Positions 22,144 to 30,870 of a DNA stretch of 44,627 nucleotides are shown one piece after another. Both the position numbers and the translations under genes were made by a program. The notes under the pieces are model-generated. The model was not told the DNA's origin, searched no databases, and was given only the letters and a program-made list of their open reading frames with translations. This stretch comes from Monocercomonoides exilis (Eukaryota; Preaxostyla; Oxymonadida; Polymastigidae): NCBI GenBank assembly GCA_001643675.2, contig LSRY02000083.1, positions 1 through 44,627 of the forward strand, in the 5' to 3' direction. Every line of letters begins with the position of its first letter. Position 1 is the first letter of the stretch.

Positions 22144-23365
22144 TCAATAATCTTGTTTCTTCCTTGTTTGTTTTTCATCAACTCCAAACACCATATCAAC
22201 TTTCATCCTTTTCCTGAACAATCTCCTCACTCCCTTAGTTGCAAATCTATCACTCACTCCTCCATCCCATTCATCTGCGAATTTGATATTATGGAAAACT
22301 TCAGGATTCAGAAGGGCTTTCTCCACAACTTCACCTCCTTCAGCTTCTGGGTTGCCAACTCTGTTCGCAACAATAGCAGCAGATATAGCGTTCTTCGCAT
22401 ATCTCTGCTGAACTGCTGAATTGGGAACCCATCCCACCACTGCAGCAGTTTACATACAAGTAGAATCTCAGTCATGCGCATTCAAACCAGTTGCAAGAAG
22501 TGCTGAACACTTGAATCCACTTCTTAACGAATGAAAGGAGAATAAATTGCTTGGATACCCAGTGCTCCTAGCCCTCATTCTTAATCTCAATGACATCGAA
22601 TCCCGTCGAATGTTCCATATCCTCCTCTCCTTCTGCACCTCATCCAAAACTCAATTATCTCTTTGATGCAGATCCAAATTGAAGCACCTTTTAAAATGCT
22701 CATTCAACCAAAACAACGGAATAGTATTCGATTTTTCTTCCAATTTCCCTTCCAATGAGATATCATGATTCCATCGATGATTGTCTTTGGTTACTCTGAA
22801 TTTAATTTTCAATACTTTCGTATCTTTCCCTGCTGCATCAACAAGAACTCCAATGTCAGATAACAGAACGTTAGACATCGTGATCGCTCAAGCACCTGTC
22901 ATAACTGCAACAAGCCATAGAGATGCTTCTTTTTTTGTCTGGATGAAGATTGCTCGTATGATCAATTATCCTTTCAACATCCAATAAAAGGCACGGTTCC
23001 TTGCCTGTTCCATTCGGCTTCACTCCTTTATCAACGCGTCCTTCCTTTATAACAAGAGATATCGCATCCCTCACGTCTTCTGACAACCTCTGTCCAGTAA
23101 TTTCCATATTTATACGCTTCAAACTTAATGCGAAAACATTATCCACCGTATCTCGAGTATAAATTCTGCTTCTGTAGTCGAAACGCAAAAATGAAGTGAC
23201 GTTCTTATCGTCCAACGGAATAGCTTCATTTCCTTTAATTTCGCAAAATGCTTCATAAACTTTTAGAACCCATTCATGTCTTTTGAGGGTTGATTCGTAG
23301 GAAATAGCACTTAGCTCATTAAATACATAAAGTTCTTCAGCCGACAAGGATTTGATCTTCCTCAT
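22144..23365 (-). pseudogene. Decayed tyrosine recombinase, copy 1
   Basis: The N-terminal part (23,365-22,871) is a helical core-binding domain (S-T-L-K-R-H, L-D-D-K-N-V-T-S-F-L-R-F). After one frameshift near 22,871-22,885 the catalytic domain follows in a single frame to 22,144: box-I Arg in Y-D-R-C-L-S-D, a beta-hairpin Lys in R-V-T-K-D-N-H, the H-x-x-R box in F-S-F-H-S-L-R-S-G-F (about 22,520), and the nucleophile Tyr in W-V-P-N-S-A-V-Q-Q-R-Y (about 22,400). That frame holds three stops: TGA at 22,651-22,653, TGA at 22,468-22,470 and TAA at 22,450-22,452. All catalytic residues survive, so inactivation looks fairly recent. Such enzymes move Crypton- or DIRS-like elements in eukaryotes; the exact family is not determined. 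Confidence 0.8.
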
Positions 23366-23578
23366 TGTATCTCATTCATTCACAGCACGATTAACTATCG
23401 GTGTGAGTGCTGGACTAGAAATCTTTTCACAACCTTCAGATGTTATTTGTTTCGTTTCTTCATACAAGTTTGACACTCTTGAATAGTCAAACAAACTGTA
23501 TCTTACATGCTTCAATTCCAAAACAAGGAGCTTTAAAGATTCAATTTGAATGAATATTCATTCTCTTCATCATGACCG

Positions 23579-23989
23579 TCAGATAGCTGCATTGAATCCT
23601 TTTGTTTTTCCTTCTCCAGTTTGTCTCAAAGATTCATCTATCCCCATTTCTTGCACAATGGCTTTCATTTCTGAGTTTAAATCTGGATCAAATGGCTTCT
23701 TAAACATCTAATTTTGAATCCTCTTTGGAGAAGGAACTACGATACACTCAATTGAACCCACAAATTACTCACAATCCATTCCTTCGAAACGAAGAAATCC
23801 TCTTATGCACTCGACATTCATTGGAAATGGACGGAAATACAGAGTTTCATCGTAAGTAAAATAAATTCTGATTTCCTGTGTGTGCTTTTTTAAAGTCGAT
23901 GAAGAATAGTGACGAGGTTCCACCATATATTGATGAATTTTTTCGATTTGAATCCCATTTAAACCTCTTTCTAGAAAAGCAGGACGCAT
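23579..23989 (-). pseudogene. Decayed tyrosine recombinase, copy 2 (N-terminal half only)
   Basis: Starts at ATG 23,989. It parallels copy 1: S-S-T-L-K-K-H matches S-T-L-K-R-H, V-E-C-I-R-G-F-L-R-F matches V-T-S-F-L-R-F, and a later L-N-S-E-M-K-A-I-V matches L-S-E-D-V-R-D-A-I. The frame has in-frame TAA and TAG stops and a TGA at 23,579. The catalytic half is absent: copy 1 begins downstream on the same strand. This is a tandem arrangement of two related but clearly diverged recombinase genes. Confidence 0.6.
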
Positions 23990-24131
23990 TTTGACTCTGC
24001 TGAGTGATATGTTTTGTTCCTCCAGTTCTTTTGATATGTTGATAAAATTTTATGTCTCATTTTCTTTCTTTTTTTTTTTTAAAAAAAATTCATCTTTTTG
24101 TTTTAAATCTTCAGTTTTTTTCATTTCATTT

Positions 24132-24605
24132 TTAAAAAACAAAGAATTCCTTGAGATAATTGATATTTTTTTTTCTCAGAAAAAATGAACAAGTTTCGTA
24201 ATATTTGCGTGTGATGCGTGATAAAACAAAAATCTTTTGGCATGTGATTTCCGAATCCACATCATCATCATCCAAATATTTTCGACTATTCATTTTTTTA
24301 TCTTCTTCTTTTTCTTCTTCACTTTCATCTTCCACTTTTCTTCGTTTGAGTCCGCATTCTTAAATGAATCCTTTTCTCTCTTCCTTCTTTGTGCTTTCAT
24401 TTTCGCTTTCTTCTTCGCTGCTCGTTCCTTCTTCCATTTCTGAGACAAAGACTGAATGGTCATTGTCAACACGTTTAACTTTTGTCGACAATTCTCCTAG
24501 CCACGCTTCCTTTACTATTTTATTGGTATCCTGAATCGTGGCATGAGGGATCATGTCATATTCGCCATCTGCATCGTCATATATAATTTCATACGATTCT
24601 TTCAC
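24132..24605 (-). pseudogene. Acidic ORF broken by one stop
   Basis: Minus-strand frames 24,605-24,360 and 24,335-24,132 are in the same phase, separated by a single TAA at 24,360-24,362. Sequence style is continuous across it: an ordinary N-terminal part (Y-E-I-I-Y-D-D-A-D-G-E-Y-D-M-I-P), then E/S/K-rich and D-D-D-D-V-D-S-E stretches. It lies upstream of the recombinase relics on the same strand and might have been an accessory gene of the same element. Function unknown. Confidence 0.35.
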
Positions 24606-24906
24606 TTTATGTAAATGAAAACAAAAAGGAAAAGAAGATTAATTATTTATAAAGATAAAAAAAAAAGTTTTCATTTTTCATCTTCATAGCTATTCATAAC
24701 TGACCTTATTAACATTTCTTACTCGTCAGTTTGGTTAGATATGCAATCTTCTTCTTCCTGCATATATTTATTTATTTATTTTTTTAACAGAATTCCCTCA
24801 TTTCATTTTTAGATCAGTTATTGTTAATTTTTGGAAAAACAGAATTGAAAAATAACAAAGTTAAAAATTGAGTATTCTTTTATTTTGATTTGTCAAAATT
24901 TTTATG

Positions 24907-24934
24907 AAAAGTTCCTTTTGTTTCATTTTCAAAT
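24907..24934 (+). repeat. 28-bp inverted repeat, left member
   Basis: The reverse complement of this segment matches 25,089-25,116 with one mismatch in 28 (core AAAAGTTCCTTTTGTTT). The pair brackets 154 bp of AT-rich DNA. Confidence 0.9.
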
Positions 24935-25088
24935 CAAATTAAAATTTTATTTTTCTATCACATTTCTGTTCACACTCACGAAACTTAACTAAAATGGAAA
25001 TATAAACATTGTTGAAATATTGTTTTCATAACATCGAAATCAAGTGATTGGGAAAAGAAAATTGATTGAAATATGAAATTTTTATTCT

Positions 25089-25116
25089 ATTTGAAAATTA
25101 AACAAAAGGAACTTTT
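25089..25116 (-). repeat. 28-bp inverted repeat, right member
   Basis: Partner of 24,907-24,934. It abuts the 39-bp palindrome starting at 25,118, so the two structures form one composite element of about 250 bp (24,907-25,156), reminiscent of a miniature inverted-repeat element. Confidence 0.9.
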
Positions 25117-25117
25117 A

Positions 25118-25156
25118 ATTAATCACATTTTCCATAATATGGAAAATGTGATTAAT
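25118..25156. repeat. 39-bp perfect palindrome
   Basis: Two 19-nt arms (left arm ATTAATCACATTTTCCATA) around a single central A at 25,137, with no mismatch. It could extrude as a hairpin, bind a dimeric protein, or be the joined end of an inverted element. Confidence 0.95.
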
Positions 25157-25231
25157 GAAGACAACTATATTGAATCTGATGAAGATTTTGGAGCAGGAGA
25201 TTGGGCAAGCGCTTTTGAATATGAGCCTTAG
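25139..25231 (+). CDS. 30-codon acidic micro-ORF starting inside the palindrome
   Basis: The ATG lies in the right arm of the 39-bp palindrome. The frame of 30 codons ends at TAG 25,229-25,231 and includes E-S-D-E-D-F-G-A-G-D-W. Its codon choice and composition look less AT-driven than the surroundings, so it may be the surviving end of a larger gene or a true microprotein. Unsupported beyond that. Confidence 0.25.
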   Translation: MENVINEDNYIESDEDFGAGDWASAFEYEP

Positions 25232-25593
25232 ATATTTTTCTTATTTGAATAATATCATTTTAATATGTTTTTTCATATTTTCTAAGCTTTTTTAAAAACA
25301 ATTCTGTCACGTTTTCAATAAAAATTCAAAAATTTGTTTTCAATCAATAAAATTTTTTTAAAGAAATTACACCACCAAAACATTTCAGCAATTTTAAATA
25401 CTCAAAAAATATATCTATAATATAAATAACATTATAAAATAATTATTCAAATTTGAACGCTCTAAGACATCCGTATTATGCTTGTTTGCGCGCAAATAAG
25501 TGTGTGTTTGTAAATTGAAGAAGAAAAAGAGAGCCCATAACAATATATCTGGAGTATTTGAAGCGGGCTTATCTTGGACAGAGTGCATCAGGG

Positions 25594-28500
25594 ATGCTGC
25601 AGGCAGGGCAGAAGGAGTGCGCAGCGGAACGGCGGGAGGCGGCGTGGGTCGGGGAGAAAGACGAAGCAGTGAGCACGATTCAAGCGCTTGCTGAGCATTC
25701 TCGGCTCACGCTGGTCTGTGTGATTCCGCCATTTTCTTTTGTGGTGCGGGACGCGTCCGGGAAAGCAAACACCGCCACGCTCGGGTGTCTGAACCGGTGC
25801 ACGTGCAGGGTGGGGAGAGGGGAGTTTTGCATTCACCTTTCATTTGTCATCACGCGGCTGTGCCGGGTGCCGTGCTTCAACCCCCTGTCGTGGCAGCGGG
25901 GGTTCACAGGGGGCGAGCTGGCAGCGGTGGTGGACGGGTATTTGGCGCAGAAGATGCAGCCGGTAGGCAGTTTGGGGCGAGGAGAAAAGGAGGAATTGGG
26001 AGAGGTGCAGCAGCAGGCGCTGAGCGAAACGACTGTGTGCATCCTGTGCCAGCAGCGGCTTGAGCGGAGGCAGCGGCTGAGCTTCTGCCGGTATGGGTGC
26101 GGGCTGAGTGTCCATTGGGGGTGCATTTTGTTGTGGCAGTGCTTCCACAAAGGGGCAGGGCTTGCTGTGTGCTGCCCGTACTGCGGGGCAGCGTGGGATC
26201 CGTATGAGAAGAAGGCAGCGCGGGGTGGGCCGTCGCCGTTTGTGCATGGAAACACGAGGTGCAGTGTGTGCGGGATGGCGCCGATCAAAGGGCCGGAGCT
26301 GAGGTGCAGTGTGTGCCGGGGTTTGGGATGTGTGTGCCGTGCTTCAAAAGCGGGGCGCACGGGCAGCACACGCTTTTGTGCCGGGACTGGGCAGAGGGCG
26401 AGGCGCGGGTGATTGAGGCAGCGAAAGGGAAGGGGAGAGGGCAGGGCCGGAGCGGGCATTTCCGCTGACAGCAGAGCTGATTTCGAAGGTGTTTGACTAT
26501 GTGCATCCGCCGCCGTCGGACGAGACGCAGGCGCCGTCGTCAGACACGCGAGCTTTGCCAAGCGGGGTGCGGGACGAGTGCATGCTGTGCCGGCAGGCGC
26601 TCTTGGGGAAAGGGGGAGCGGGAGGGGAAAGCAGAGGAAGCGGGAAGGAAGGGGCATCGCTGCGGCAGCTGGCGTGCGGCCATGTGTTCCACTCGGAGTG
26701 CATTGACCGGAGGCTGATGGTGCGGGACGAATGCCCGATGGACCACGAAGCAGCGATCGAATACAGCCATCTTGGAGAGAGCAGCAGCCGAAGCGCAAGT
26801 GATGGTGGGGGGCAGGGAAAGGGAAGGGCGCAGGCGCAGCTGATTGGAGCAAAGGAGGAGGAGGAGGAGAAGAAGAAGGGATGAGCGAGCAGCAACAGGC
26901 AGTGTTTGTGCAGCATCCGCAATCGAGAGGATGGGGCAGCAGCAGTCTGCCTCGGATAATCCCTGGGGGTTCATCAATGTCTCTGGCAGGCACGTCATCA
27001 GCGCTGCAGGAGGCATCTGAAGGCGAGTGGAGCGGCGTGTGGGATGGTGGAAGGGGAGGCACTTTGGTGGACCCAGCACTGCTTTTGGCGGACTCGGTGC
27101 CTTCTTCGCCATCTTCGTCGCCTTCGACGTCGCCTTCTCTTTCATCTTTGTTCTCGCACTCTTTTGAGCTGTTTCCGCCATCGTCTGCACTTGCCCTGCG
27201 CGACCCATTTCTGGCACGGCGGGATGTGTTTGGGCGAGGGGTGAGGCAGGGTGTGTGCGTGAAGCAGGCACCGAAAGGGAAGGTGGCAAAGGGATGGACG
27301 CTGAGCAGGCAGGCGGGAGAAGAGGCTGGAAGGCGCAGGAGCGGAGAGAGAGATGGGAGCAAAGGCCGAAGCAGGAGCCGAAGCAGGAGCCGAAGCAGGA
27401 GCAGGAGCAGAGAAAAGAGGAGGAAAGGAAGGAAGGGGGCAGGTGTTGGATATGAATCAAAAGGGAAAGCAGAGGAAAGGAAGGGAAGCGCAGAAAAGAG
27501 GTGGGGCAATACGCGTGGTGGCACAGGATCGTGTGGAAAGGGGAGATTTGGAGGTGCACAGAACAGAATGGGAGGAGTGGCACGAGAAGAAAAGAAAGGA
27601 TTGGAAGGGGAAATGGAGGAGACAGCAGGGGAAAGGGGAGAGCTGGCAAGAGATGGTGGAAAAGTGGATGAAAGAGAAGAGGGAGGAGGAGATGGAAGAG
27701 GAGAAGGAGGAGGAGGAGGAAGGAGAGAAATGAAAGAGGAAGAGGAGGAGGAAGAAGAGGAAAAAGGAGCAGGGCATGGAGTGGGGAGAGAAAAGAAGGA
27801 TCAGGAGAGGCACTCAGAGAGCAGAAAGGGGGAAGAGAAGAAGAGGAAGAAGAAACAGAAGCAAAAGCAGAAGCAGAAGAAGAGGTTTGAAGAGGTTGGG
27901 ATTGAAAGCAGGGCATTTGGAAAAGCAAAGCAGCAAGGAATTGGGCTTTTGTTGCGAGGCAGGCTGATTGAAGGGCAGGGGAAAGGAGAGGCAGGAGACT
28001 GGAAGGGAGGAGCAGGGAAGTGGAGCAGCAGGAGTCAGGCTCGGGGTCAAAGAGGAGCAGCCATTTCTCCGTTTGGCAATGGGAAAGACGAGCCGAGGAG
28101 CACAGTGCCTGCTGTGCGGTTGCTGAGCACTCCGAGGAGCACAAGACTGGGGTGCTCAGGGTGGAGCCCTGCACCGACAGCGAAACAGGGTGTTGGGGCG
28201 TTGAAGGGCTTGCCGAGCGGTATTGATGGAGTGGGTGGATCAGGGAGAACTGAAAGAGGGGTTGAAAGGAGGGGGTTGAAAGAGCAAAAGGCAGGGACGG
28301 TGGTGGAGGAGAGGGAGCTGGGCAGGGCGAAGACGGACAGGGGAAAGGGGGATGTCAGGAAGCTGAGCAGCATGCAGACAGAAATGTCTCCGGCGATTAT
28401 TCGGGGATTGTTCCACTTTTTGTTGGGAAAGCAGCGAGGGGCGGGATGGGAAGGTGCGAGGGGAGAGGAAAGGGGGAGAGCAGAAGGAAGGGAGAGGAAG

Positions 28501-30518
28501 AAGGGGAGAAGGCTTTGAGGGAGGAGAGGAGAGAGAAAGCCAGCAGAAGAAAGAAAGAAGAAGAGATTGAAGAAGAGAATGAAGAGGAGATTGATGTGAA
28601 TGTGGGAGAAGGAGATGGTTGGGGAGGAGGATGGAGAAAAGACAGGCAGAGCATAATTGTTGAAGCAGGAAAGTGTGAGCACAGAAAGGAGAGGAAAGAG
28701 GAAGGAGCATCGACAGCAGTGACAGCTGCTCCCTTTCCATTGCCGTTTGGAAAGTCGTCTGAGGAAGGATATCAGGAAGAAGCCCAGGCAGGCAAAAGGC
28801 GGGAGCTGGAGGCCTGCTTGGGTGGTTTGGGTGGATGTGGTGAGTCTGGAGGGAAGCGGCCAAAGGTGGAGAGGTGTTTGGGGCAGGATGAGGGAGAGTG
28901 GGGTTTTGAGGGGCAGCACGGCCAGATCCGGCAGGGCAGGACAGTGCAGTTGCATTGCGGCGGAGAGAGTGCATTTGTTGGAGGAAGCATGCAGCAGAGA
29001 CAATGGCTGGGCGGTGCAGAGCAGAAGAGAGGGAAAGAGGCAGAAAGAGCATGGAAGCGGCCGAAATCGCAGGGGGATGCGGGTCTGTGGGAGGAAAGCG
29101 GGAGTGTGGCGATTGATGGGGTGGATGCAGAGCATGGCAAGGAGAGGCCAATGGGTGGGGTGGGAGAACGGTTGGGTGGAGGAGGCCGGCCGCTGCGGTG
29201 GCTTCGTGGCTTGCCCCGAAACAGGTCGGCACTGCCATGGTCGACGCCTTCCAGCTTGGCAGCCTTGAATTCCGCAGGTGCTGCTGTGGGTGAGCGTTCT
29301 TTGGTTTGTGCTCCATTGCATGACGCGCAAGCTGAGGCACCGCCGCATTTATTGCCCGACATCTCATCAGCACAGCATGGGCCTGTTGCTGGCAGGAAGG
29401 ATGGGCGCAGGAGAATGGAAGTGCAAGTGGAGGGAGTCGGAGATGGGAGCTTCTGCTCCGGCACACAGACAGCACAGATGCCTCAGCGAAGAAGGGGAGG
29501 GTTGGGGAGCAGCATGCTGGCAGCATCAACTGGGCCAGGCGCGCCGGCCACAACTCCAGTGGAAGAAGTGGAGGATGGGATGGAGATGTTGTGGAAGGAG
29601 GAAGGAGGAGGGGACTTTTGGAGCGAAAGAAGGAAAAGGAGGGGAAAGAGGAAGGAGAGATTGGAAGAGGAGGAGGAGGAGAGAGAAAGATCTGAGGTAT
29701 TGCCGTTGGGGCACAGAGAATGGAGCAAGGCAGACGATGGAGACTCGGTTGTTGTGGAAGAAAGCGATGGGAGAGAAGGGTGCTTGAGCGAGGGCGCGAG
29801 AGCAGGACTCGGATTGGCCAGGCTGAGTGGGGATGGGGCTGGCGAGTCGGAGAGTGTTCTGCCACTGATGCAGCACACGGTGCAGGGTGTGGATGCTGTG
29901 TTGCACAACGCTGGCGAAGCAATTGGAGCGGAAGCAGGAGCTGGATGTCTGGCCTCGTCTAACAATTCGCCAAAGGGGGAGCATGCTTCGAGCAGCTTTC
30001 AGCAGTCATCATTTGCTTCACTGGTGGAGAAAAGCGGCTCAGCTGCGGATGCAGGTGCATTTGGTGAGCAACATCTGTGCGTGACAGGCTGCGGTGAAGA
30101 GCGCGTTCTGGAAGTGGGAGCATTTGGAGAAGAGAGAGGAGGAGAAAGAGGAGGAGGAGAAGTAGAAGGGCAGAGCAGGGTGAGAGGAATGGGAGATAGA
30201 AAGGCAGCTTGTCCTGTGTCTGCTCTGGGCACAGCTGATCGGCAGAAGCGGGCGAAGCAGACGAAGCAAACCGGATCGCAGACACCTGGAAGAAAGGGGC
30301 CAAGCAGCTTGCACCTGCTTGCAGACGAGGTGTGCCGGGTTCCACCGCTCATTCAGATGCGCCAGCTTCTCCGCACCCCCTCGCACAGTCTTCTCAAAAC
30401 GCTTTCTTCCCCTTCGCTTTCGCCTTCTTCGTCGTCGATACTGCCGCTGGCCAATGCACAGGGTGCTGGAGATCTGAGTGTTGTGGGCAGAATGGTTGGG
30501 TTGGAGCGAAGCAAGTGA
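25594..30518 (+). pseudogene. ZSWIM2-like ligase, arm B copy with broken frame
   Basis: Mirror of 9,694-14,622, with the same ATG context (25,594) and TGA (30,516-30,518). Four single-G losses against arm A fall in G runs near 26,318, 26,442, 26,812 and 28,408, splitting the frame into pieces (25,558-26,412, 26,489-26,884, 26,881-28,518, 28,446-30,518). The SWIM finger and first RING are intact in the first piece. The ZZ finger is cut by the first break, and the RING-H2 is readable in the second piece. A compensated pair of indels near 29,425-29,440 changes a few residues only. Either a pseudogene or a victim of homopolymer miscalls. Upstream sequence is spacer DNA unrelated to that of arm A. 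Confidence 0.8.
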
Positions 30519-30870
30519 GCATTTCGAATGTGTTTTTATTCTGTTTATATTTTTTTATTTTTGCATTTTTGCATTTGTATTTTTGTTGCAGGGCATCTGC
30601 CAAAACAAAAAGTGAAAAAAAAATGAAAAGAAAAGAAAAGAAATATCTGCATTTTTATGTTTTCTTTTCCTAAAATGCCTTCAAATCAAATGGGATTTCT
30701 GCAAATGCTAAAAACAAAAGCAAAGCATGGAAGGCAACTCAAAATTCTAATATGAAGACAGTTCAGAGAAACGCCTGCTGGCGCCACTCGACAAAGCACA
30801 GCACTTTCTCTGCTTGCGCGAAAAACACGACTTCTGAAATTCTCCCTTCTCTCCTCTTCCCTCTTTCAAA
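30519..30870. other. Convergent 3' intergenic gap, arm B
   Basis: Mirror of 9,342-9,693; AT-rich, no gene. Confidence 0.6.

Larger units (their letters stand above)
14711..25504. other. AT-rich spacer between the inverted arms
   Basis: Single-copy DNA that is visibly much more AT-rich than the arms, with the change at both arm edges. It contains one intact gene, several nonsense-interrupted frames, two tyrosine-recombinase relics, palindromic elements and simple-repeat tracts. The arithmetic midpoint (about 20,107) is close to the simple-repeat cluster at 20,236-20,778. Confidence 0.8.
24606..25504. other. AT-rich stretch with palindromic elements next to arm B
   Basis: No sizeable gene. 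It contains a 28-bp inverted repeat pair, a 39-bp palindrome and a 30-codon ORF, each listed separately. The last 200 bp form the upstream region of the arm B ligase copy. Confidence 0.6.

Noticed and set aside
22144-23365. Stop-codon reassignment to explain the in-frame TGA/TAA codons
   Set aside because: TGA ends the ligase and S41-like genes, TAA ends the helical gene and TAG ends the unrecognised gene at sensible C-termini, so a standard code with decay fits better.
14711-25504. Telomere or subtelomere at the palindrome centre
   Set aside because: No tandem telomere-type repeat (TTAGGG or similar) occurs in the spacer or at the arm edges.
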